Assembly: GCF_004916975.1 (NCBI RefSeq)
Contig: NZ_STGQ01000002.1
Location: 882,079 to 946,078, forward strand
DNA: 64,000 nt
Source of the DNA: Paenibacillus dokdonensis
Lineage (GTDB): Bacteria > Bacillota > Bacilli > Paenibacillales > Paenibacillaceae
Direction of reading: 5' to 3'
Position numbers and translations under genes: made by a program
In this document: in pieces, positions 34,221 to 42,378 of the stretch
Layout of the letters: every line of letters starts with the position of its first letter
Position numbering within the stretch: position 1 is the first letter of the stretch
The notes under the pieces: generated by a model
The model's database searches: none
What the model was told of the DNA's origin: nothing
What the model saw: the letters and a program-made list of their open reading frames with translations, nothing else

Positions 34221-34856
34221 TTAGTAATCAGACCAATCCCGGTCACCTGACAGGAATTTCTCCGTCAAGATGGACAGGAGCTGTATACCGACTTCGTTCT
34301 CCCCGCCTTCGGGTATGATCAGGTCGGCGTATTTTTTGGAAGGCTCAATAAAGGCCTCATGCATCGGCTTTACCGTGGTCAGATACTGCTGGTTTACCGA
34401 TTGAATGGAACGGCCGCGTTCCTCGATATCTCGCACGACACGGCGTAAAATGCGAACATCGGGGTCTGTGTCGACAAACACCTTGATATCCAGCATTCCG
34501 CGAAGATTTTCGTCGGACAGGACATGCAGTCCCTCGATAATAATAATATTGTTGGGTCTCAGTTCCAGCGTTTCAGTTGTGGAACGGGCATGGACCGTGA
34601 AGTCATATACCGGTGCGTATGCTGCTTCTCCTGCCCGAAGCTGGGCAAGATGCTCGATCAGCAGCTCATTATCGAAGGCGAAGGGATGATCGTAATTAAT
34701 CAGTGCCCGTTCCTCCAGCGTGAGATGTTTGTGATCTTTATAGTAGTTGTCCTGGGATATAAAAGTAACTTTACCCGTACCAAGACGGTCAATGACGGAG
34801 CGGGCTACTGTCGTTTTGCCGGAGCCTGTCCCGCCGGCGATACCAATAATGAGCAT
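34221..34856 (-). CDS. udk: Uridine kinase
   Basis: 211 residues; P-loop GGTGSGKTT (8-16), substrate motif SQDNYYKDH, YDHPFAFDNELL, and the Walker-B-like IIIEGLHVL are the uridine kinase landmarks. It phosphorylates uridine and cytidine with ATP or GTP in pyrimidine salvage. The length is the usual one. GGGAGG is about 13 nt before the ATG, slightly far. Single-gene unit. From 34857 to the next gene (430 bp) only a promoter and a leader hairpin are visible. Confidence 0.95.
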   Translation of the reverse strand: MLIIGIAGGTGSGKTTVARSVIDRLGTGKVTFISQDNYYKDHKHLTLEERALINYDHPFAFDNELLIEHLAQLRAGEAAYAPVYDFTVHARSTTETLELRPNNIIIIEGLHVLSDENLRGMLDIKVFVDTDPDVRILRRVVRDIEERGRSIQSVNQQYLTTVKPMHEAFIEPSKKYADLIIPEGGENEVGIQLLSILTEKFLSGDRDWSDY

Positions 34857-35165
34857 GGCTTGTATATAAACCTCCCTGATCTATTTGCCGGTGCAATTCC
34901 AGTATTGTAGCACAGCATGCGCATTTTTTCACCATGGATCCGCACAGGCATGGCACAAAGTGAAAAAATGGCTGATGAAGCTTTCGTACCCGGTTCAATC
35001 ACCAGCAATCAGTATACCACTTGTTCCGCCCCGTAATCTTCATTTCTATACAGCCTTTTCTTTCCTGAAACCCATTTTTGACGAAATGAAGGCAGCGGAT
35101 TCTTTTCTTGGTCTGTTTATGCGGAAAATTGCGGATGAAAATTGTCGAAAATTAACTTTTGTTAA

Positions 35166-35194
35166 TTGTTCATGCCATTTTGCATCGATATGAT
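35166..35194 (+). promoter_or_regulatory. Sigma-A promoter of the SLH/InlB-repeat protein gene
   Basis: TTGTTC (35166-35171), 17-bp spacer, TATGAT (35189-35194). The resulting ~90-nt leader starts with a hairpin GCCCGG-AATCG-CCGGG and contains a second possible pairing (GCTGT ... ACAGC). I could not match it to a known riboswitch. Confidence 0.55.
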
Positions 35195-35288
35195 AAGGGT
35201 GCCCGGAATCGCCGGGAAAGCTCAGATTGCTGTCAAAAGAAAATACAGCTGCGGCTTTATTTCATTGTGGTAAGGGAGAGATCAAGGA

Positions 35289-38261
35289 ATGAGACGTTTC
35301 AAAAAAGCGGCTTTGGCCGCCTCGCTGCTTCTCGGTGTTCAGCAGGCGTTTCCGCTGCTGGCGATGGCGGAAATTTCCGTGAAGCCGTTGGAGGGTAATC
35401 CTTACGTTTTTGCTGTCATGGACTCAGAATACGGAAATGAAGAATATGAACTGAAAGTAGAGTCGTATTACGGGGAAGATCAGATGCATGAGGAAGTCAG
35501 TCCTGATAATCCAAGCGAGCCTTTTTTGCTTGCTATTGATCCAGCAACATGGGTTCCTTATTTCGACCTGGATAAGCCCCATCCCGTAACCTTCCGCGTA
35601 TCGACCCTCCGAAAGGATGACCAATCAACCGTCGATACAGTGGATTATGAGTGGAGCATGGTATCAACCGTCAAAGGGAGTGTTCCAGTCTCACCTGAGC
35701 TGGCATCCCGCATGAGTCTTACGTTGACACCTGATGCCGGGGAGGAAACAACGGTCAGCTTCGGAAATGATGAATTATCCTACGACAGCTCCGATCAGTC
35801 TCTGCATTTTGCCATGAATACGACGGGGTCTGGCCCATATACCATCTCTGCTGAAGTGGATGGACATCCGTTTGGCAGCTTGGTGGTCAAGCCTGATAAC
35901 AGCAACCGGTCACCAAGAGAGACCCAAGTGGTCAAAGAGGGGGAAGAAAATAGGGTCTATACTTATTTTGATGTGCAGGCAGGGACACTGTATCCATATA
36001 CATACAATGATCAAGTAGAGTATGAGGACTTGGATGCTTTTTCTGACGGAACGGCTGCTCCAGTCACGAGAACAAGCAGCGGCGACCGAGACGTAGCCAA
36101 GGTTGAATTGCCTTTTAGCTTCCGTTTCTACAACAACATCTATCATCAAATCACCGTTAGTCCCATGGGCGCATTGTATTTTAGCGACCGTGACTATGAC
36201 ACGATGTACATGGACGAATATCCGGATTTTGATTCCCCTCCGGCGCTTCATCCTTATTTGGGAAATATGGAGATCAACAACGGGGACGAAAGCTCGGGTA
36301 TTTATACCCAAATAGTGGGTCAACCGGGTGACCAGAAATTTATTATCCAATGGAACAATATGTATTATATGGGCGTGGATGCGCCTGTCACGTTTCAAGC
36401 TATTTTGTATGAGAAAAGCGGTAATATCCGCTTTCAGTATCCACAGATCGAAATGGACGGAGTCGGTGGGGGCTATTACGATAATGGAGCATCGGCAACA
36501 ATCGGTATCCAGGATCAGGGGGATAATCATTCAGCCAACTACGTGCTGTATTCGCAGAACAATTCCAGTGTCATGACGGGTCAGGCAATTTGCTTTGGAA
36601 CACGTCCGCTTTGCGGTGGAACCGAGCCGGTGCAGAAATTTAGCGTAACCTATGACAGCAACGGCAGCCTTCAGGGAAACGTTCCGGTCGATCCGTTAAC
36701 CTATGAAGCAAACGCTGAAGTCACCGTACTGGGTAATCGGGGTGAGCTCAGCATGGATGGATATTCCTTTACAGGCTGGAATACCCGGGCGGATGGCAAA
36801 GGTACGAACTATCTTGAGGGTAACAAATTCCAGATGAAGGACGGTAACGTCACGCTTTATGCACACTGGATTAAAAAAGACACCGGTAATCCGGGCGACA
36901 GTGGGTCAGGAGGTAGTGGCGGCATGGCTGGAAATGGCGGCGGATCATCCGGCGGTAGTGGAGGCGGAACCGGAACTGTAGGTACCCCGTCCTCCGGAGG
37001 TATTGGTACGAATGTACCTGTTCGAGTAACGGTAGGAGACAAGACATATGATCAGGTGGTTACAACCGGCGCCAAGACGGAAAACGGTCTGGCCGTGGTA
37101 ACGGCCCATATCGATACCGCTGCGATCCAGTCTTTACTAACCTCTGCCGGAAATCAACCGACAGTTTCGATTCCGGTTACACAAAAGGGCGATCGCTTTG
37201 TCATGGAACTGAATGGTGATGCTCTCCAGGCATTGCAGGATAAGCATGCGATTCTCGAATTTGTTACGCCAAGCGGAATTATTCGATTGCCCGCAGATGC
37301 GATTTCTAAAACTCAGCTGACGGATGGATATGGAACGGGACTAAATCTGTCTGAGCTAGTGATCCGTCTTGGTGTTTCCAAAGCGGACAAGGCAGAGGAA
37401 GAGCCTTTGGACATGAAAGCCAAGGAGCAGAGGTTTGATGTTGTTTTGCCGGCCGGGGAGTTTACGGTGAATGCGGTCTATAAGGGTAAGCTGCTTGCGC
37501 TTAAATCATTCGGCTCTTATGTACAGCAGATTATCGATATCCCGGACAAGGTGGATGCTGGCCGGATTACAACCGGGGTCATGGTGGAAGAGGATGGTTC
37601 TATTCATCCGGTACCAACCTACATCACGGAACGCAGCGGACAAAAGGCGGCTGTAATCAGCAGCTTAACCAGCGGCTGGTTTGCTTTGATCAGCCATCCG
37701 AAGACCTTTACAGATTTGGAAGGAAGCTGGGCCCAGGACATCGTGAACGATATGGCTTCGAGGCTGATTATACAGGGTACTGACGATACGCATTTTATAC
37801 CAGCGAAGGCCATTACCCGCGGAGAGTTTGCGTCAGCTATGATTAGGGCACTTGGCATTGCCGACAATGGAAAGAACAGTTCTTATACGGATATGAGTCC
37901 TGCTAACCCGTATACAGGCGTAGTGACTCAGGCGAAGGAATTCGGATTGATTACGGGGTATGAAGACGGCACGTTCCGTCCGGATAACACGATTACCCGA
38001 GAGGAAGCGATGGTTCTTCTAAATAGGGCAATGAAGCTTACGGGGTTGAACACCCATGTCAGCAATGCTAATGACGTTCTGGCCGGATTTGCTGATAAGG
38101 GATCCATCCACAGCTGGGCCATGGATGCCATTGCCACTGCGGTACAAAGCAAGCTTATGCAGGGCGCTAACGCTGAGCTGCAGCCACAAAACAGCATTAC
38201 AAAGGCCGAGACAGCGGCCGTGTTGCAGCGGCTTTTGCTGCAGGCAGGTCTTATCCGATAA
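35289..38261 (+). CDS. Large SLH-domain surface protein with InlB-type repeat
   Basis: 990 residues. Signal peptide (1-27, ending AMA). Residues ~200-440 form a beta domain with the pattern PFSFRFYNNIYHQITVSPMG and IIQWNNMYYMG, seen in many secreted bacterial proteins. An InlB/Listeria-Bacteroides repeat (~455-525; FTGWNTRADGKG and VTLYAHW) and a Gly/Ser-rich linker (~530-565) follow, then a domain of unknown type and three C-terminal SLH repeats (~800-985; FADKGSIHSWAMDAI, GYEDGTFRPDNTITREEA) that anchor it to secondary cell-wall polymer. The role is likely surface structure or adhesion. Ribosome binding site AAGGA directly before ATG plus GGGAGAG. It stands alone. Confidence 0.9.
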   Translation: MRRFKKAALAASLLLGVQQAFPLLAMAEISVKPLEGNPYVFAVMDSEYGNEEYELKVESYYGEDQMHEEVSPDNPSEPFLLAIDPATWVPYFDLDKPHPVTFRVSTLRKDDQSTVDTVDYEWSMVSTVKGSVPVSPELASRMSLTLTPDAGEETTVSFGNDELSYDSSDQSLHFAMNTTGSGPYTISAEVDGHPFGSLVVKPDNSNRSPRETQVVKEGEENRVYTYFDVQAGTLYPYTYNDQVEYEDLDAFSDGTAAPVTRTSSGDRDVAKVELPFSFRFYNNIYHQITVSPMGALYFSDRDYDTMYMDEYPDFDSPPALHPYLGNMEINNGDESSGIYTQIVGQPGDQKFIIQWNNMYYMGVDAPVTFQAILYEKSGNIRFQYPQIEMDGVGGGYYDNGASATIGIQDQGDNHSANYVLYSQNNSSVMTGQAICFGTRPLCGGTEPVQKFSVTYDSNGSLQGNVPVDPLTYEANAEVTVLGNRGELSMDGYSFTGWNTRADGKGTNYLEGNKFQMKDGNVTLYAHWIKKDTGNPGDSGSGGSGGMAGNGGGSSGGSGGGTGTVGTPSSGGIGTNVPVRVTVGDKTYDQVVTTGAKTENGLAVVTAHIDTAAIQSLLTSAGNQPTVSIPVTQKGDRFVMELNGDALQALQDKHAILEFVTPSGIIRLPADAISKTQLTDGYGTGLNLSELVIRLGVSKADKAEEEPLDMKAKEQRFDVVLPAGEFTVNAVYKGKLLALKSFGSYVQQIIDIPDKVDAGRITTGVMVEEDGSIHPVPTYITERSGQKAAVISSLTSGWFALISHPKTFTDLEGSWAQDIVNDMASRLIIQGTDDTHFIPAKAITRGEFASAMIRALGIADNGKNSSYTDMSPANPYTGVVTQAKEFGLITGYEDGTFRPDNTITREEAMVLLNRAMKLTGLNTHVSNANDVLAGFADKGSIHSWAMDAIATAVQSKLMQGANAELQPQNSITKAETAAVLQRLLLQAGLIR

Positions 38262-38280
38262 TCAAATAATGGAAGTTTAA

Positions 38281-38311
38281 AAAAACGGACACGGGCTCGT
38301 GTCCGTTTTTT
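38281..38311. terminator. Intrinsic terminator after SLH protein gene
   Basis: CGGACACG-GGCT-CGTGTCCG flanked by A5 and T7, bidirectional. Confidence 0.92.
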
Positions 38312-38488
38312 TATGTGCGAAACTTCTGATATACACGTATTGTCACGGCCCCAGCTCCGGTTTGGGCTTCAGCATAATCCAGAAATGCCATCTCGGTTGT
38401 TGATTGGGCAGAGGACGCATGGGTAAGAACATTAGAACTTGCAACGCTATGGAAGCGGCAATGGACAGATGAGAAAGGACTGATGGAT

Positions 38489-38548
38489 ATGAAAAAGATG
38501 AATAAGCGAAGTATTGCATACGCTGGCAAAGAGGTGAGTGGGGGATGA
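38489..38548 (+). CDS. Short upstream ORF (19 codons) overlapping the SMR gene start
   Basis: ATG 38489 has AAAGGA 9 nt upstream; the frame encodes MKKMNKRSIAYAGKEVSGG and its TGA overlaps the ATG of the SMR gene. It spans the SMR ribosome binding site, so its translation would affect SMR initiation, as in leader-peptide coupling. The frame remains open back to 38381 without a start codon, so it may instead be the end of a lost gene. Confidence 0.4.
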   Translation: MKKMNKRSIAYAGKEVSGG

Positions 38549-38871
38549 AGGCTTATCTGTTTTTGGCTGTTGCCATTGTTTCTGAACTGTTTGGCACTTC
38601 GATGCTTAAGGCGTCGGAGGGATTCTCCAAATGGCTGCCAAGTCTGGCGACCGTGCTGGGTTTTGGCATCGCCTTTTATGCGCTTTCGATCACACTTCAG
38701 CATATTCCGATTGGCACAGCCTACGCAATCTGGTCAGGTGTCGGAACGGCGGTGACCGCCATTATCGGTATTGTTGTTTGGAAGGAGGCGGCCAGCATGA
38801 CCACTGCGGCAGGACTTGTGCTTATTATGCTGGGTGTCGTGATCATTAATCTGAAGGGGGCCGCCCATTGA
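38545..38871 (+). CDS. Small multidrug resistance (SMR) family efflux protein
   Basis: 108 residues, four transmembrane helices; the essential membrane glutamate is in AIVSELFGTSMLKASEGF (Glu14), and PIGTAYAIWSGVGTAVTAI and LIMLGVVIINL are SMR signatures. Such proteins exchange protons for quaternary ammonium compounds, or export guanidinium in the Gdx subgroup; the TAYAIWSGVG motif fits the QacE/EmrE type. A single SMR gene suggests a homodimer. GAGGTGAGTGGGGG immediately precedes the ATG. Confidence 0.93.
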   Translation: MKAYLFLAVAIVSELFGTSMLKASEGFSKWLPSLATVLGFGIAFYALSITLQHIPIGTAYAIWSGVGTAVTAIIGIVVWKEAASMTTAAGLVLIMLGVVIINLKGAAH

Positions 38872-38889
38872 ATATTTGATATTAAAAAT

Positions 38890-38930
38890 CCGCTGCCCAT
38901 GACGAACCTTTGGGACAGCGGCTTCTTATT
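38890..38930 (+). terminator. Intrinsic terminator after SMR gene
   Basis: CCGCTGCCC pairs with GGGACAGCGG (one bulged A), followed by CTTCTTATTTT. Confidence 0.75.
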
Positions 38931-39118
38931 TTAGAGGGTTTCTAAAGCTCCTCATGCAGCCTAAGCTTCGGAAAAGACATACTATTTTCGTACAACGGCT
39001 GCTGAACAATTGGCTTATTATAATTTATTGAAGAATTACCTAAACATTATATATATAATAACAATTAAACATATTGGACAAATAAGGAACCACCCAATTA
39101 AAGAGAGGGGGGAATTAC

Positions 39119-39538
39119 ATGAAAAAAATTCAAAACAGCTTTATGGGTAATTTAATTTATTTGGTATTAATTATCGCGCTGCTCACTACTGGATCAAAAT
39201 TAATCGCCAATCATTATGCCCAGGCAAGAGAGAGCTTCAATTTTAGTCCGATATATATAACGGTCGTAATCATTGTTTGTTACGGGGGTATTGGAGCTCT
39301 GCTGGGTTTAAATGGCCTAATTAAAGCTAAAGGGAGTTCACGTATTGATATATCTAGACTTTTGTTACTTACTCTACCATCCTTCATCGTTTCTATGAGT
39401 TATATTTGGGCATATTCAGGATTATTTCATTTCAATGAGCCGATTTTTTCATACATTCTCGTAAATGACCATATTCCTATGATTTCAAGTGTTATATTTG
39501 GATTTTCTATTACATCCAGTATTAATATAAAAAAATAA
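39119..39538 (+). CDS. Small integral membrane protein of unknown function
   Basis: 139 residues with four predicted membrane helices (~10-30, 45-65, 80-100, 115-135) and a basic C-terminus. No family recognised. GAGAGGGGGG lies 7 nt before the ATG. A likely promoter is TTGAAG (39028) with TATATA (39050) or TATAAT (39054). Base composition is clearly more AT-rich than the neighbours, which suggests recent acquisition. Confidence 0.7.
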   Translation: MKKIQNSFMGNLIYLVLIIALLTTGSKLIANHYAQARESFNFSPIYITVVIIVCYGGIGALLGLNGLIKAKGSSRIDISRLLLLTLPSFIVSMSYIWAYSGLFHFNEPIFSYILVNDHIPMISSVIFGFSITSSINIKK

Positions 39539-39663
39539 TAAAATAATTATAACTATGGGCCGGATGATCATGGGAGCGCAGGCCCTGCGGTTGCTCTTTA
39601 GCCGGACGTGGGCTATCGTTGGAAGTGATTATGAGATTATAAGGACGGAAAGGATGGATTGGA

Positions 39664-40002
39664 ATGCAAAATAAAGTTATTTTTCTGACCACCGACAGTA
39701 TGGGAAACGGTGATCCGGGGCTGGGTGCGCAGATTTTGGAAACGTTTTTCACACTGCTGAAGCAGCGCGAGCAGCTGCCTGCGGCCATCTTTTGCGCGAA
39801 TCGGGGCGTGCTTGCACTGACGGAATTGTCTCTGGCTTCCGTGCATCTGAAGGAGCTGGAGGGCAAAGGTGTGCCCGTGCTGGCCTGTGCCACTTGCGTG
39901 GACTATTACGATGTTCGCGAGAAGCTGACAGCCGGTGAAATTTCAAGTATGGGACATTTTATGGAGCTGGCGGACAAATATGAAGTGATGACACTGGCTT
40001 AA
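39664..40002 (+). CDS. DsrE-family protein, YedF C-terminal-domain-like
   Basis: 112 residues of the DsrE/DsrF fold. VIFLTTDSMGNGDPGLGAQI, AAIFCANRGVLALTE, LEGKGVPVLACATCVDYYDV and LTAGEISSMGHF match the C-terminal domain of YedF (sulfurtransferase-like selenium metabolism protein). The ACATC cysteines could carry a persulfide. The TusA-like N-terminal domain of full YedF is absent, and no selenium gene is near, so only a sulfur-relay role can be suggested. Ribosome binding site GGAAAGGA about 5-9 nt upstream. Confidence 0.75.
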   Translation: MQNKVIFLTTDSMGNGDPGLGAQILETFFTLLKQREQLPAAIFCANRGVLALTELSLASVHLKELEGKGVPVLACATCVDYYDVREKLTAGEISSMGHFMELADKYEVMTLA

Positions 40003-40065
40003 GAGGGCTGGTAGAGATGAATTTTCGACTCGTTCATTGAAAAAACAGCATACGGCGATTGCTAC

Positions 40066-40098
40066 AGATTCTGCATCTTTAGATGCAGAATCTTTTTA
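40066..40098 (+). terminator. Intrinsic terminator after DsrE-family gene
   Basis: AGATTCTGCATCT/AGATGCAGAATCT perfect 13-bp stem, followed by TTTTT. Confidence 0.92.
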
Positions 40099-40195
40099 TG
40101 AAAAAACAGAAGAAACAAGTGAATTTTATATGACTAAAGTTACATAATTTGGTTTGTGAACGCTAACAAAACGGCGTAGCAAGAACGCATAACGG

Positions 40196-40516
40196 CTAGT
40201 ACCATTTCTCAGCCCATTCCTCCACTGCCCGCAGGGCTCTTCCGAGTTCCGTCCCTTTTCTGGTCAAGGAATACTCGATACGAACGGGGCGTTCTGTAAT
40301 GACGTTACGGATAATAATTCCACTATCCTCTAATTCCTTGATCCGCTCATTAAGCATGCGCTTACTAAGATCGGGAATATAGGCCTGAATCTCACTGAAA
40401 CGTTTGGGTTCCTCCATCAAGGTATGGATAATGAGATTGACCCATTTTTTACCTGTGATCTGATAGGCGATTTCTATTTTTTCACATAATGGATTTTCGT
40501 GTTTTTCATCATTCAT
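40196..40516 (-). CDS. HxlR-family transcriptional regulator
   Basis: 106 residues, single HxlR winged-helix domain: ENPLCEKIEIAYQITGKKWV, EPKRFSEIQAYIPDLSKRML, NERIKELEDSGIIIR and IEYSLTRKGTEL are the landmarks (a Cys near the N-terminus, as in many redox- or aldehyde-sensing members). Ribosome binding site GGGAGGAAGGAG. It diverges from zwf-gnd-tal and has a direct-repeat operator that is matched in the zwf promoter, so it probably controls both. The family is named after the activator of formaldehyde-fixing ribulose monophosphate genes. Confidence 0.9.
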   Translation of the reverse strand: MNDEKHENPLCEKIEIAYQITGKKWVNLIIHTLMEEPKRFSEIQAYIPDLSKRMLNERIKELEDSGIIIRNVITERPVRIEYSLTRKGTELGRALRAVEEWAEKWY

Positions 40517-40540
40517 TTTTACTCACTCCTTCCTCCCACG

Positions 40541-40564
40541 GTTACTAAATATGATCAAGTTACT
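40541..40564 (-). promoter_or_regulatory. Direct-repeat operator upstream of HxlR gene
   Basis: Minus strand AGTAAC-N12-AGTAACC (repeat step 18 bp). Same layout and largely the same sequence as the zwf site at 40720. Confidence 0.6.
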
Positions 40565-40679
40565 ATGCAGTCCATATCATGCATTTATGATGGCATTTAA
40601 GCAATTATACAACATAATATCACGGAAACGCTATCATTTAAGGGGGAAAAGGGTTGTTCATAATTTGGACAAAAAATGT

Positions 40680-40708
40680 TTGACAAGGCGGAAAAATGGG
40701 TTTAATAT
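40680..40708 (+). promoter_or_regulatory. zwf: Sigma-A promoter of zwf-gnd-tal
   Basis: TTGACA (40680-40685), 17-bp spacer, TAATAT (40703-40708). The start of transcription near 40715 shows that codons before it cannot belong to zwf. Confidence 0.8.
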
Positions 40709-40719
40709 TGCCCATGTTA

Positions 40720-40743
40720 AGTAATCGGGTTATTTTTAGTAAC
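40720..40743 (+). promoter_or_regulatory. Direct-repeat operator in zwf leader
   Basis: AGTAAT-N12-AGTAAC, 18-bp step, just downstream of the -10; this position suits repression. It shares TTTAGTAACC with the operator before the HxlR gene. Confidence 0.6.
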
Positions 40744-40806
40744 CATATATGCAGTGAAAACTGCTGCCGGCAGCTTATGTTTTATGGTGGAATGGAGGAG
40801 TTAACG

Positions 40807-42309
40807 GTGGACAATATGTCATTTGTCTTATTTGGAGGGACAGGGGATTTAGCGAAGAGAAAAATATACCCTGCCTTATTCAATCTGTATATAGATAACA
40901 AAATGCCTGAAGCATTCTCGATCATTGCTCTGGGAAGAAAAGAGCAGTCACATACAGAGTTTCAACAGGTTGTAGCGAAGTCGCTGCAGACTTTTTCAAG
41001 AAGAGCGGCAAACGATCCTGCTGTCGTAGAGGCTTTCCTGCAATCGATTCGTTATTCTGCGCTGGATGCGACTCATGTGGAGGATTATCAGAAGCTGCGG
41101 AGTCTTGTAGAGTCCCGTGAGCAGGAGCTAGGCATTCCGGAAAACCGCATGTTTTACCTCTCGGTTGGACCGGAATTTTTTGATGTCATCGCTTTGAACA
41201 TTAAGGAGAGCGGTCTTGGCTCAACTAATGGCTGGAAGCGGCTGATTATCGAGAAACCGTTCGGACGTGATTTGAAATCGGCACGGCATCTCAATGAACA
41301 GCTCAGCAAAGCTTTTGATGAAAGCGAAATTTACCGGATTGACCATTACCTCGGCAAATCGATGGTGCAGAATCTCGAAATCCTCGAATCCTCGAATCCT
41401 ATTTTGAAGGCCCTATGGTCCAATCATCATATCGCCAACGTTCAAATTACAGCGAGTGAGACGGTCGGTGTTGAAGAAAGAGCAGGATATTACGATAACT
41501 CCGGAGCGATCCGTGATATGGTTCAGAACCACATGCTTCAACTTCTCATGATGATCAGTATGCGGCTACCGCGGAAGAGTGATGCGAGCGAAGTCCGCAT
41601 GAAGAAGAAAAATGTCATGGAATCCCTGCGTCCGCTGCATATGGAGGACATCGCGAAGAATGTTATCCGCGGTCAATACACTGCGGGAGAATTGCAAGGA
41701 AAGTCAGTGCAAGGCTATACCGATGAACCGAACGTTCCAAAAGCCTCAAAAAATGATACCTTCATCGCTCTCCGTTTATGGATTGATAATTACTTCTGGA
41801 GTGAAGTTCCTTTCTATATTCGTACAGGAAAAAGAATGGCGGAAAAATCTACGCGGATCGTTATTGAATTTAAAGAGCCTTTAAAAGGACAAACTACCAC
41901 AAGCGACCCTAATCTTCTGGTCATCGAAATTAACCCGAATGAAGGTATCTTTATTCAGTTGAATAAAAAAGATCCGCTCAACACCGAGAAGCTTGAGCCA
42001 ATGCGCATTAACTTTTTCTCCAATGAAGAGGAATTGCCGGAAGCCTACGAAAACCTGATTTTTGATGCTGTCCGCGGCGATTCCACCTTCTTCGCCCACT
42101 GGGATGAAGTTGAGCTTTCCTGGGAATATGTGCAGCCAATCCTCGATGCATTTGAGCAGGATTTGATCCCTATGTCGTATTATCCGGCAGGATCGAATGG
42201 ACCTGAGGCTTCTGATCAATTGGTTAAAGCGGATGGATTCGAGTGGTGGCTTGATAAAGCACTGGCTGCCCAAAAGGCTGACAAGAAGGAATTGGTTACT
42301 CAATCCTGA
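40807..42309 (+). CDS. zwf: Glucose-6-phosphate 1-dehydrogenase
   Basis: 500 residues. FVLFGGTGDLAKRKIYPALF is the NADP-binding start, EKPFGRDLKSA and the active-site IDHYLGKSMVQNL are canonical, as is RTGKRMAEK. It oxidises glucose 6-phosphate to 6-phosphogluconolactone. Start: GTG 40807, 6 nt after GGAGGAG; a longer in-frame ORF exists but begins upstream of the promoter -10. First gene of the operon with gnd and tal; a lactonase gene is not present. Confidence 0.97.
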   Translation: MDNMSFVLFGGTGDLAKRKIYPALFNLYIDNKMPEAFSIIALGRKEQSHTEFQQVVAKSLQTFSRRAANDPAVVEAFLQSIRYSALDATHVEDYQKLRSLVESREQELGIPENRMFYLSVGPEFFDVIALNIKESGLGSTNGWKRLIIEKPFGRDLKSARHLNEQLSKAFDESEIYRIDHYLGKSMVQNLEILESSNPILKALWSNHHIANVQITASETVGVEERAGYYDNSGAIRDMVQNHMLQLLMMISMRLPRKSDASEVRMKKKNVMESLRPLHMEDIAKNVIRGQYTAGELQGKSVQGYTDEPNVPKASKNDTFIALRLWIDNYFWSEVPFYIRTGKRMAEKSTRIVIEFKEPLKGQTTTSDPNLLVIEINPNEGIFIQLNKKDPLNTEKLEPMRINFFSNEEELPEAYENLIFDAVRGDSTFFAHWDEVELSWEYVQPILDAFEQDLIPMSYYPAGSNGPEASDQLVKADGFEWWLDKALAAQKADKKELVTQS

Positions 42310-42378
42310 CGGGTTTATGATCATACTGGTTAAGTAATATAAAAATAGATAAAAACAGCATGGTGTGGAGGTAATAAA

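Noticed and set aside
1..38261. Both SLH proteins as substrates of the PPEP
   Set aside because: Only the first has PLPPAP-type Pro-Pro sites before its anchor; the protein at 35289 has a Gly/Ser linker.
38312..38488. Guanidine riboswitch (ykkC) before the SMR gene
   Set aside because: The conserved ykkC core sequences are absent.
40696..40806. Longer N-terminus of zwf
   Set aside because: It begins upstream of the -10 of a consensus promoter and is not homologous to G6PDH; GTG at 40807 has the ribosome binding site.
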